Source: Chionoecetes opilio
Lineage: Eukaryota > Arthropoda > Malacostraca > Decapoda > Majidae
Length of the DNA: 64,000 bases
NCBI GenBank assembly: GCA_016584305.1
Contig: JACEEZ010025360.1
Coordinates: 357,501 to 421,500 of the forward strand
Direction of reading: 5' to 3'
The notes below the pieces were generated by a model. The model ran no database searches, had not been told where the DNA came from, and worked only from the letters and a program-made list of their open reading frames with translations. Below, one piece after another: positions 32,413-43,428 of the stretch (positions within the stretch are counted from its first letter, which is position 1; each line of letters opens with the position of its first letter). Made by a program: the position numbers and the translations under genes.

Positions 32413-32499
32413 CTTCTTCTTTCTAGGTGGGGAGCTAAACCACGGTTTTCAGTCGCAGTTCAAAGCCTATTTTCCGGCTGGCTCCCTGAGGGCTTGTAG

Positions 32500-32790
32500 G
32501 ATTAGGCCCTAACTCTCTGCTCTTTTTACCCAAGCCTTTTCTAGAAATACTTTAACCCCTTCAATGATTCTTCTATTGGTGTCCTGTACCCTACTCAAAC
32601 CTAAAAGAAATTCCATTATCCCATCTATGTTCCCCTCTGCCACTCTATCCCACTGATCCACGCCTACCTCCCGTGCCACTATTGCTATAAGCCGCTCTCT
32701 TTCCTCATCATACCTTGGACACATTAATACCAGGTGATCTACAGTTTCATCTAGTCTACCCATACACATTTGACATCATCATCACGTGAC
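32500..32790 (-). mobile_element. LINE C-terminal fragment after RNase H
   Basis: The minus-strand frame 32509-32769 reads CMGRLDETVDHLVLMCPRYD, the Cys-His-Cys motif that ends ORF2 of I/R1/Jockey-type LINEs. Confidence 0.65.
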
Positions 32791-32799
32791 TCAATTAAT

Positions 32800-34160
32800 A
32801 GTCCTACAAATATTTCAGCTAGCTTCAAACTCATCCCTTGCTTCAATAACTTATCTATATATTATATGACGAGTCAGAGCCTGGCATGACAGCCTTGACT
32901 CACATCTTTCATATTATCATTACTGCCATTATGTTTTTTTCCATTTGTTATTAATATCCTTTCTTTATCTTTATTGTTCTCTTCATCACCAGTCACTTCT
33001 CACACATTTCAAATGTGTCTCCTCTACTTTTCTCTCCAATTCTATCTTATTCCATCATCTTCCTTTCTTCTCTCCTTTCTTTTCTTATTTTTCCTCTCTT
33101 TATTCTATACGTCCTTCCTTCCATTCATTTGTCTTTTTACTAGCATTGTATTAAGCTACCCTACACACAACTATGTATTCAAAACGGAATTATCATCTTT
33201 TTTTTCACAAGGGACAATTCGATTTTATCTCCTAAAATTTGGTGAAACTAAAACAAATTTCCCTTAAATATATGTATTGTCAACTTTTTTTGAGTTTCCC
33301 CTTAAAAGTTTGCCCAAGTTGCGATCTTTTCCCTTAGAATTTTGCTACACGATAGTTTTAGTCCCTGAAAGTGGCAATTTTTTAAAGTTTCCCCTTAAAA
33401 AATGTGCCAAAGTTCTGATTTATCTCCCTTAGAATTTTTTCAAACTCGATTTTTTTCGATGGTTTGGCTGGCGTGTTGTCGTGTTTCAGGGTGTTCTGGG
33501 GGTGAAGGTGGCGTGAATCCCCTGTTTCTGTCCTCCCTCGCCCCTCGTAACCCCCAACTTCCCCCCCGCCACGCCCCAGGCTACAGGCGAGGCGGAGGGG
33601 GGGGGGAGGCGACAGACACAAAGCACCATCACCAACGATTTTTTTAGTGCCTATCCTCACAAGCACACACAGGAACACCACAACCATCACCAGTAACCTG
33701 TCTTGGTCCTGTAGTAACAATGCACCAGGTCACGCGAGTCGCCAGGTGGTTCTCGAGGTCACAGAGGTCATTCTCCGCCTCCAGCCAGCCAGCCACACCA
33801 CTCTACGCTGGCAGGGCAACGCTCTAACATCCTAAGCCACTGGTGCAATGCTAGGCTATCCCTGATAAACATTGTAACAGTCCCGCCAACACACACGTTA
33901 TGACACGTTATGACATGCTATGACACACACACACACACATAACACCACACTTATACTGACATGTCTCAAGAAGGGGGCGTGGTGGTGGGACGCTGTCACT
34001 TCCTCTTCCTCTTCCTGTGACCGCTTGACAGTCTGACAGATCCTCCCAACTCGTTTTCCTTTCCTTCCTTCTTCTATTTCACTTACGCTTCTATTTGTTT
34101 ATCTGTATCATTAACTAATAAAGGCTATACAGCTCATACATTGATCTGCTTCACACCATT
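32800..34160. other. Intergenic, low-complexity pyrimidine-rich and unrecognised
   Basis: The T/C-rich stretch at 32930-33130 and a small duplicated piece (agtttccccttaaaa, at about 33293 and 33389) were noted. No gene is visible. Confidence 0.35.
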
Positions 34161-34625
34161 GCTTGTCGCCGTATGTCCGCTGTACACTGTAATATGAGTA
34201 CTCGCGTGACTGTAACTGCAATATTTCTTTCCCTGTTGCTTCTTGCCCTTCATATGACCCACACAACAGTACTAATGCTCTTAATCTTCCTCCCCCAGCC
34301 TACTCTACCATTGCTATACTCCTGTAACGATTTGACAGCTAATTTATTAATCGATAATCTCCCACTCAGCCCAGACCCAGACCCTTTGTAACCCAGACCC
34401 AGACCCTTTTTTGTAACCCAGACCAGACTCAGACCCGCGGTAAACAGCTCACAACACAACAACGTGGCCGACGCATCGCACACCACCGCACCGCAGCCCC
34501 ACGCCACACACCATACCTCACACCACACCGCCACCACAACCCCCGCGGCACCCGGCTCCCTGGTGTGGTGGTGCAGCCCTTGGAGGCCCAGCAGTGTGTG
34601 TGTGTGTGAGTGCCTGGGCGCCGCG

Positions 34626-37600
34626 ATGCAGGACAGGACGGGCGGCAAGAAGCTGTCCAAGGCGGTGCTGGACCTGCGGGTGAGGCGACAAAACACACTG
34701 TTACTGTACTGTCATTACCCAGGCGGATATGATTACTTTTTGTGACCCGGTCTTATCTTGTGTACTACCTTATGAAGGACTCGTTTTTTGTCAGGTACCT
34801 GGAACTGTCGCCGATAGGAATTCTCGCCGACGTCGGCGTGTGTTCCAATTTTAATTTTTCACGTCCATCGAGTGATAATTTTTTCGGCGACATTTCCAGT
34901 TCTTGATCTTGATATTACATTACCCAATATATACATTTAATCAACTTTTACCTGTGTTTCTACATTCAGGGATTAAATACCAGCAATAACTTGACCAGTT
35001 ACAGGCAACAGTTAGGTTAGGTTGTGTCGGTTAGTTAACCAATCAATGTCCAGGTTAGGTTAGTGAGCGAGCGGGGGTTCTGAGGGGGCGCAGCCCCCCT
35101 ATTTAGGTTAAGTTACGTTACCAATGTCAAACTGCTGTTTTAGTATTTTGCAACAAGCATAAAATGTGGTGTCCAATAATGAAATAGCCTTTATTCTTAA
35201 TTTTCATCCAATCATGTGGATCCAAGACATGTGGAACTCACCGAAAATGTCCGCGTTGGCGAGTGTTCCACTGTCGGCGAGAGTTCTCGGTTGGTGATTC
35301 GGCAAAATTTCCTATCGGCGACAGTTCCCTTTTATCACATACGTCTTCTATTAACCTTCAAATCTCTTGGCAAGCAAGGGTGTTATTACGGTTTAGTTCA
35401 TCCTCGATCCTGACAATTCTGGTAAATATCTAGAGTCCTTTCCCGCCCTTATTAGTGTTTTTTTTCCCTCCAGACCTTCACAGATCCCTTCAGATACCTC
35501 TAAAACGTAATTATAAAGTGGGGTACAGATTCCCCTTTCACCCCCCCCCTTCCCCCCCTGGACCCCCAAAATAGTATTACTAACCTAACCTCACCAAAAC
35601 CCAACCTCACTAATAACCATCTAGCGAGACCCCCCAAAATAATTATTAACCTAAACTCAATATACAGTGGAAGACAGGGAAGTTGGCAGTGTACTGCGAC
35701 CGCCAGCATGTTTACCCGCGTTACTAAGAAAAAACACTCTCTTTACATACACTGCACCCAGTAACTGGGTTTGTTGACTCATTTTCTTGCTGTTTTTGTA
35801 GATTTCACTATTTCCATCCACTGGGATGGAGGGAGGGCCCCCTCCCCCATACTCACCTGTGCCCGGGGGACACGTGCCCCCCCCATAAGAATCTGGAGCC
35901 CCCCAGGTGCCCTCCCACTGGCCATGGCTGCCGTAATCTGCTGGGACCTGTGACTGACGATATGCCCCAATATGCTTCTATGTGTAGCATCAGAATGCCT
36001 CTTGAGCTCCGCTTGCCTAGTGCCCCCCCCATACATAGATGTGCCCCCCAAGCTCCCCCCCCTTATTGATCGATACCTAGCTAGCTACACCAGTGCAGTT
36101 GTGACTTGTGAGCAAGCAAGGGTAAATTCTAGAGTCCTTTCCCGCCCTTATTAGTGGTGTTATTTTCTCCAGACCTTCACAGATCCCTTCAGATACCTCT
36201 AAAACGTAATTATAGAATGGGGGAGAGATGCCCCCTTCAGAGGACACCCCCAAAATAATATTACTAACCTAACCTGCCAATAACCTCCTAGCGAGACTTA
36301 ACCCTCTGACGCACCAAAAGTTTAATAAGTTTCTCTTTCCACTGCGACATCCGTCTGGGGCTCCTTAAGGGGCCCCGCGGAATGGCCTGACTGTGCGGTG
36401 ATTTTTCTTTTTATGTTATCAATTTCACCAACGTGTATTCTTTTTTCCTGGCATTATTATATATCATTGGTTTTGCAAGAGATTATTCTGCCTTATGAAA
36501 GAAAAAAATAACAAGAAATGCAAATAAAAAGCGGAGTTTACCGACTCCGAAAAAAACATTGAGTAGGTAAAGAGAAATAAGAAATACTTACGTTCACCAC
36601 TTCATAGCTCAAAACTTCAAGAGTCGACTTTTTATCGTTATTTGCCAATAAAAGTGGATTTTTATGAGGATTCCAACGCTACCATTAGAATTTTCATATG
36701 GCAAGTAGTTCTTGAGAAAATGGAGGAAAACTGAATGCGGTGGTGATGCGTGGTAAGCCTACAGGGGAGGCTGGCGGGGGTGGTAAAGATGTCATCACTG
36801 GACTTACCCGGCTCAAGACACAATTTAAAGGGACGACAGTCCGCGCTCACAGGCTGCCTGCTGAGAGGAAACTGGGACACGGACCCTTATCATTTCAAGT
36901 CCCTCGGCACGAGAGAGTTGACAATTAGTTTATTTTATAGGTCTAGCTTGGATCTTTGACGCAGAAAATTTTGACGCGATTCTGATATAAAACTTTATTT
37001 TTGGCGAATTTAAAAAGTTTTGACGCGATTCGCGTCAAAAGCTCAGATGTAGACGATTTCGTTTTGACGCAAATTGCATCATGTGCGTGAGAGGGTTAAG
37101 GGCGAAAAAGGACTAAAATTTTACCAGGTTAGGTTAGGTTAGGTTATATTGAGGTTAGGTTAGTATTTTTTTTCTCTATATCTCTCACCGACTTTATAAT
37201 TACGTTTTAGAGGTATCTGAATGGATCTGTGAAGGTCTGGAGGAAAAAAGCCCACTAATAAGGGCGGGAAAGGACTTTAGAATTTTACCCTAGTGGAAAG
37301 TGCTGGAGGGAGTTTGGAGAAAGAGATATCAGTCTGTGGAGGCAAAGATGGGAGTGTGTGAGGGAATAACCGCACCAACTGTTATGTCGTACACCCCAAT
37401 GCAAGGACAAGGGGAAGATTGGGTAAAATTCTAGAGTCCTTTCCCACCCTTATTAGTGGGCCTTTTTACTCCAGACCTTCACAGATCCCTTCAGATACCT
37501 CTAAAACGTAATTGTAAAGTGGGGGAGAGATAATAAAAAAGATAGAAAATTACTAACCTAACCTAACCCGGTAACAATTAGTTCTTTCTCGCCCTTAGGT

Positions 37601-40600
37601 ATCGTTAGGAGGTTATTGGTAAGGTTAGGTTAGGTTATAGTGAGATTAGGTTAGGTTAGTATTTTTTTCCCTTTTTTCATCCATCCCCCACTTTATAATT
37701 ACGTTTTAGAGGTATCTGAAGGGATCTGTGAATTGTCTGGAGGAAAAAAGATATAAGATAAGATACTTTGATCCTATCTAGACACTTTGCAAGTACCAAC
37801 TACAAGGTTATTGACTATACAAAGCGCCACCACGCCAGGACGAACTTGGTGGACTCGAACCGCTGACCGAATGTGCAGGGACGCTACACACGCAAGACAA
37901 CAGTTCTACCAATCGAGCCACCCTGACGGGTTGGAGAAAAAAACCCCACTAATAAGGGCAGGAAAGGACTCTAGAATTTAACCCCAATTGTTATGTTGTT
38001 CGCTCTAATGCAAGGACAAGGGGAAGATTGATGTGGTGGAAATGAAGTACCAGTGAGGTATGACAGGTGTGAGATGGTTTGATGGAGTGAGAAACAAAAG
38101 GTTGAGAGAGGAGCCTGTAGAGAGCATGGAAGAGGAGCCCTTTAACCCCTTACCACACCTTAAACACACCTTTAACACACCCTTTAACACACCTTTCCTT
38201 CGCCTCTAATCACCTCTAACACCTTCCTGGGATCTTTAACCCCTTGAGGCCCAGAACGTAATTTTCATTGTGATTTGACTACCATTAATAGATTTTTAGT
38301 GAATATAAGCAATATTTTACAGATATGACCTATTTAGTATCCTTGTCCATTAGGTAATTTAGTATATTAAGTTAGTTTTCGTAATTTTATGGCTGACAAC
38401 ATACAATTTTATATAGCAAAGGAAAGATCTGGCGTGAAGGGGTTAAGCAGTAGTAGATGGTTTGGGTATTTCAGTGATGTATCTTATTTCCATTGTGTTG
38501 AATGAGGTCCCTGTATATGTTTATCTCTGATGCTGCTCAATAGGTTTAGGAAGTTACCTTTTGTATGTGTGCATAAACCATACTATGTACGCACTTGTTG
38601 CTTTGTGTTTGTTGTTGTTTATGATGATGTAGGAACTAGGAACTACCACGTGTAGGTCTCGCGGCCTCTTGTAGCTTCCTTATTTTCTGATGTTCTTCTT
38701 ATGATGATGATCTTTTTCTTGGTGCAGTTTATGAAGAAGAGCAAAGAGAAGGCATTGCTGCAGGAGGAGAATGAAGAGCGGGAGCAGCTGTACCAGGACC
38801 AGCTGTCATCGCTGCACGAGGGAGCGTGAGTCACCACCGCCTTGTGTCTCGTGTTATAGGCAGGGTAGAACAAGAAGTAACAGATTCTAGATTTATTAAC
38901 TAGAAAAGTGTAGATTAAAAAAGGAAATAGGGAAAAACTGGTTCAAAAATAGGGTGGTAAATGATCGGAATGGACTCAGTAGACAGGTAGTTAGTGCGGA
39001 GTCAATAGGGAGCTTTAAAAGGAGGCTAGATAAATGCGTGGCTGGAGATGAAAGATGGATGTAGGTAGTGTTAAGTAACTGGAACTATCTCGTGTAGGTC
39101 TCACAGCCTCTTGTAGCTTCCTTATTTTCTTATGTTCTTATGTTTAGCCTCAACACCCACATGGCACCACATAGGAGTCACTGGCCGGATAGGTAGCATC
39201 ACTTGTAGCTGGATAGTGGTATTGGCCACAGTCACGGTTCACTACCAGACGAGACTCTCAGCTTTAGTCTTATCAAGTTGTGAATGAAAGTAAACTCCAG
39301 AGTGCTTGTATAGCTATATATAAAGAGTCAATGTGGTATGTACTACACAGAAACAATGTGTTTGAAGAGCCAGAACGTATTGTATTAACTGACATATGGT
39401 TATACAACACACTGAAACTTTCTATAAGAACCAAGGAATGATTGGAGGCTCAAATAAAACATGGAAATATGAGAAGAATATATGTCACTTGCTGTCATCA
39501 CTACACTGAACAAAGTATAAAGTTACAACCCATATATTTATTTCCATAGTGGATAAACAAGCCTTCATGTCCTTATTCCTCTGAACCAAGGCAGAACTCA
39601 GCTTCACAACAACATTGATTACCTACATTAACATTAACTATTCTGGCATAATTCCTCATTTATCTCTTTCTATATGCTTGAGGAACATAATGCCTGACAC
39701 CTTCCACCTCTCCCTGCAGGGAGAAGATTGTCATGATCAACTCCTACGTGGACTGCCTCAAGTTCCTGCCGTGCCGCCTTCCTTCGGGGGGATGGACAAG
39801 GACGTGGACAAGCTGAACCAGGACCGCCTCACGGGGCTGTACGCCGTGGCCAGGTGAGCGGTGGGCTGGTGCTGCGCCGAGCTACAGCTAAAAGGGATTT
39901 GTGTCAGACTTTTGCTGTCCTGTCTCTATATCATCATCTTTCTGTTTATCGGCATTTTCCCATGTCTCCATCGCCTTACTCTCGGCTCCTTCAATCCTGT
40001 CTCTATAGTGTCTACTTTCATACAGCCAGTCTTGAAGGTATTATGTTCCTTGTGCGAGTGTGTGTGTGTGGTGTGTGTGTGTTTACCTAGTTGCAGCATA
40101 CAGGGCCTGAGGGTCCACTCCTGTGGTCCTGTCGCTGTATCTGCATTCATCCAGGTTTTCTTTGAGTCTATGTACATTCCTTGCTGCTATCACCTCTTCT
40201 ATAAGTCTATTATACATGTCTATACTTCTGTGGGTGTGTGTGTTATTCACCCATGGTCTTGTCACGTGAGTCAGACTCGCGATCACCAGTTTCACCCTCC
40301 CAGTGCGAGCTTGGAGCTCATTATTACCGATCTTTGGGTAATGCTGGGACCTCACACACCACACTCCCCCATCCCCTTGCTCAAGGGGGACAGTAACCGC
40401 CCAAATTTCTCGGTGGAAAAATCCCCGGGTATGAGCGGGGCCGGGGATCGAACGCCGGACCACAGAATGGTGCCTGCCGCCCTAACCAACTCAGCCGTCC
40501 AGGCGGTGTGTGTGTGTGTGTTGATATAATATACAAGATCTGGGTTAGCCTGGTGTTGTCAAGTCTTTAGGGCAGACATGTTCCTTGCTATGGTGTCTTG

Positions 40601-41856
40601 TTGCATCTTCTTGTATCAGGAGATTCTTGCTATTCACATTTTCTAGTACCTTTATTATTGATATTATTATTATTATTATTATTGGAATTGATATAGATAT
40701 ATTTTATAATATTATTTTTTCATACACCTCCTTTTATTGTTGTTGTATTACTCTCAAGGCTATTGTCGCCCTTAGCCATTACTGGTTCGCTCTGTACTCT
40801 TCTCAACACTAATCACCAATACACAGCATCAGTCTGGCTGTCTCTGTGGTGCATCTCACTGGTGTATAATATTTGTCATACTTTACCTCTGTTTGGAAAG
40901 TTGGTCAGTCTTGTTGACACCTGGGAATGAGCTTCAAAGAAATGGGCTGGAGGAAAGGGTCGTATTTACTATGCAAACTGTCTCTCTCTCTTCTCTCTGA
41001 TCTTTGTTGTCCTTGGATAAAAGAACACACCAGTATGCTTGGTGTTATTGACCTGCCACTGTACTAATGTTGTCATGCCTCCCTGCTCCCCCACAGACCC
41101 GCCGCCAAGGAGATGGTGACGGAGATGAACGCCGACGTCTCAGCCAAGGACATGGCCGCCCAATACCGCCCCGCAGGCCACAGACCCTCGCCAGGCCACC
41201 ACACCCTGAAGGAGGAGGAGGAGGACGAGGACGAGGAGGAGGAAGAGGGAGGAACAGAAGAGGCCACCCATACTCCAGACAGCAAGCCTCATCAGGGTTA
41301 CCAGGGTCACCAGGGCCATCAGGGTTACCAGGGCCATCAGGGTCATCAGGTACAGAGTTACAAGAACACAATGAGAAACAGTCCCGGAGAAGGTAATGAG
41401 CAGGGAGGAATGGAAGGCATAGGAAGGAGGAGAGGACCGAACTTCAGAGGCCGAGGCAGAGGCAGAGGTGGAGGTGGAGGCAAGGGCGGAGGTGGAGGTG
41501 GAGGTGGAGGCAGGGGCGGAGGTGGAGGTGGAGGTGGAGGCAGAGGCGGAGGTGGAGGCAGGGGCAGGGGTGGAGGGGGGAACTTCAAAAGGGAAGGCAA
41601 GCAGGAGAGGGGAGGCATTTTGGTGCATCATTTTGGTGATGGGAGAAGGGGAGGCATTTTGGGCGGCCGAGGCAGCTCCGTGACCAAGGTGGAGAACTAC
41701 AAGGGAGGCAGGCAGGAGCCCTCCAGGGGGGGCTGGGGGTCCCCACGCGGCAGAGGTAACGGCAAGGGTAACAAGCGGGGCTACGAGGGCGGCCAAGGTC
41801 ACCATCAGGACCGTGGGGGTCACAGCTATAAGAAATTCAAATCTGAAGGAGAGTAA
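34626..41856 (+). CDS. MPHOSPH6: M-phase phosphoprotein 6 homologue (four exons, one frameshift)
   Basis: Exons 34626-34679, 38728-38825, 39720-39853 and 41097-41856 have gt/ag borders. The start gives KKLSKAVLDLR then FMKKSKEK, which matches the human MPP6 N-terminus (RLSKNLLRMKFMQRG). SFGGMDKDVDKL and NADVSAKDMAAQYR match the later MPP6 motifs. MPP6 tethers the MTR4 helicase to the nuclear RNA exosome and is needed for 5.8S rRNA maturation. Summed exon length is 1046 nt, one short of a multiple of three. The frame breaks in exon 3 near 39775-39785 and as read hits TGA at 39814. If that one base is a sequence error the product is 348 aa, more than twice human length (160 aa), owing to an acidic, HQGYQG-repeat and RGG-rich tail in exon 4. 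Confidence 0.85.
34801..35328. mobile_element. DNA transposon or MITE, family F, in MPHOSPH6 intron 1
   Basis: Inverted ends GGAACTGTCGCCGATAGGAA and ttcctatcggcgacagttcc enclose 528 bp, including short TTAGG-type runs (about 35010-35110). The target duplication is not clear. No transposase is present. Confidence 0.7.
35426..35660 (+). mobile_element. Foldback family I, partial copy
   Basis: It carries the same arm as 36116 onward (tctagagtcctttcccgccc ... aaaacgtaattataaagtgg) but the inverted partner arm is missing. ACCTAACC motifs follow. Confidence 0.6.
35700..36110. other. Unrecognised stretch in MPHOSPH6 intron 1
   Basis: Several C runs (about 35875-35884, 36026-36033 and 36044-36062) occur, and small ORFs on both strands without recognisable domains. 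Confidence 0.3.
36116..37296. mobile_element. Foldback family I, copy 1, with a nested TTAA element
   Basis: The left arm (gggtaaattctagagtcctt ... 36120-36225) and right arm (reverse complement, about 37190-37296) are roughly 105 bp each. Between them lie TTAGG-type repeats (37125-37160) and the nested element at 36302-37095. Confidence 0.75.
36302..37095. mobile_element. TTAA-flanked element, family R, nested
   Basis: It begins CCCTCTGACGCAC and ends GTGCGTGAGAGGG, with TTAA at 36298-36301 and 37096-37099. Internal direct motifs (ttttgacgcgattc, twice) lie near the right end. No transposase is present. Confidence 0.75.
37424..37985. mobile_element. Foldback family I, copy 2, with nested SINE
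   Basis: The arm at 37424-37530 pairs with 37690-37748 plus 37934-37985, the right arm being split by the SINE at 37752-37933. The loop holds several ggttaggtt runs (37618-37660). Confidence 0.75.
37752..37933 (-). mobile_element. tRNA-derived SINE, family 2
   Basis: The minus strand reads gggtggctcgattggtagaa (A box) and then cggttcgagtccacc (B box). It lies inside foldback family I copy 2. Confidence 0.7.
38240..38442 (-). mobile_element. TTAA MITE, family P, inverted copy
   Basis: 203 bp, bordered by TTAA (38236-38239 and 38443-38446). Same family as 3593-3794, in opposite orientation. Confidence 0.8.
38627..38700 (+). mobile_element. LINE 3' end abutting MPHOSPH6 exon 2 acceptor
   Basis: The common tail (aactaccacgtgtaggtctc ... 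cttccttattttctgatgttc) ends about 28 nt before exon 2 at 38728, in sense orientation, as in CHURC1. Confidence 0.75.
38885..39152 (+). mobile_element. LINE ORF2 C-terminus and 3' end in MPHOSPH6 intron 2
   Basis: It has the order of the other copies: gggtggtaaatgatcggaat, ggagctttaaaaggaggcta, gatggatgtaggtagtgtta, then the common tail. It starts about 60 nt after the exon 2 donor. Confidence 0.75.
40083..40230 (-). mobile_element. CR1-like LINE 3' end
   Basis: The minus strand reads MYNRLIEEVIAARNVHRLKE, then LDECRYSD, the ORF2 C-terminus. Confidence 0.7.
40235..40512 (-). mobile_element. tRNA-derived SINE, family 3
   Basis: The minus strand starts caccgcctggacggctgagt, then tggttagggcggcagg (A box) and gcgttcgatccccgg (B box), followed by a body of about 200 bp. 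It lies in MPHOSPH6 intron 3. Confidence 0.75.
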
Positions 41857-43420
41857 AGGACTCTCTAATTCCTTGAACCATTGATAGGCCTGTGTTGTGT
41901 TGGACTGTCTGTCCTGACTCACACACTCCCTCACAAGGCCCCTCAGCCACCCTCCCTCTATACAATAAGTTTTTGATAATTTCCTCAACCTTCATGGTGG
42001 AGTGAAGGATATGCTAAGTGTGGGGGGTGCCCGTGGCCAGTCAGCAGTGCAGGGTGTAGGCAGCCTGGAGCACCCCAGCAGTGCCTGGTGGGGTGGTGTC
42101 CGCTGAGGCTTATTATTGTGCCAGGTCATGTGGGGTGTGTTGAGGCAGGTCACACTCCAGACACTTGACTGACACTCACCACAAGTGTCAAATGTTACTT
42201 GTGATAAAAACCTTTAGTGACATGTGCTCCCTCTCATCCCTACACCCACAATGCACCACACCCACACGCCCAACAACACACAGATGCCCTTTCTGCCCCA
42301 ACACGATTACTTCATAATTATCATCAAGACTGCAAGAGGGTGAATGTGAATGAAGGGAGAATGCGTAACATTTTTCACAGGAGTTTTATATTTCTTGAGT
42401 CCCATCAAATTGTAGGTTATGTAAAATGTTAAGTTTGCAAATAATTTTAAATGTTTTTGAGTAACATGCTGTGTTAGGTACCACGCCTCTTGTTTGGAGA
42501 AGACCACTTGTTTCTGTGGGACTTGCACTTGAGGTCTTTTTTTTTCCTTCACCCAACAGATCCCTCCTTGGGGCATATCCTCCGCCCACCAAGCCACACG
42601 TGGAATCCCTCCCCTCCACCACTGTATTCCCTCGTGTCTATATTCATATCAGTGCATTTCTCAGTGATGATGTCCATGCCATGAATTTGTATCTACATAA
42701 TGAAAATTTCATTGTAATAAGTATGATTCTTACTCTATATGACCTTGCCACATTACCTTACAGGAAGTTCACACTCTATCTGGAATTCCCAAGACCAAAA
42801 ATGATCTGGATATTTTTGCAGTGATTACTTTAGTGTAAAGTCAAATCCTTCACAGTACTTCACCGCAGCCGCTGTTTTGATGTGACCTCAGACGTCGCCG
42901 CACGGCAATTCTTCTTAACAAATCACTGATTATATTTGTTGCAATTTGTTATAATCATCCTATAATCATGTGGACCAGGCCAGAACTTGTTTGTGCACAA
43001 CGAAAAGGAGACTTGTTGCACTCAGTATATTCAAGAAAGTAGAGTTACTGAAGAGACTTATACAGGTGCTTCACTGTGGCATTTGAGGCAGAATCATGGT
43101 GTTGCTGCACATCGGGACAGAAGGAACTAATACAGGAGATGCCACAGTGACAGTGAAGCGGCAAAATGATTAATTTCTCTTTCTATATAAATGACTTTCT
43201 CCTCAACATGCTGGGCGGCAGTAACACAAAGCTTTAGTTTGCACAAGATATTTTATGCAATTTGTATACATCCTAAACATCCGTGAAAGCTTTATGACAG
43301 CTGATAAAATAGTTTTAAAATTTCATATTTTACAGAAAATATAATTGTATTAAAACAGTTTTTTTTAACAAAGCAAATTATTCAGTAAAACCTCATTTGA
43401 TGAAGAACAGTTACCTGTAT
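41857..43420. other. 3' flank of MPHOSPH6, nothing else recognised
   Basis: No canonical AATAAA was noticed soon after the stop codon (an AATAAG lies near 41965). The short ORFs have no recognisable domain. Confidence 0.35.
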
Positions 43421-43428
43421 CCTATACA

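Noticed and set aside
41140..41988. 282-codon minus-strand ORF over MPHOSPH6 exon 4
   Set aside because: It is a Ser/Ala/Thr/Val low-complexity shadow of the GGN-rich coding repeats.
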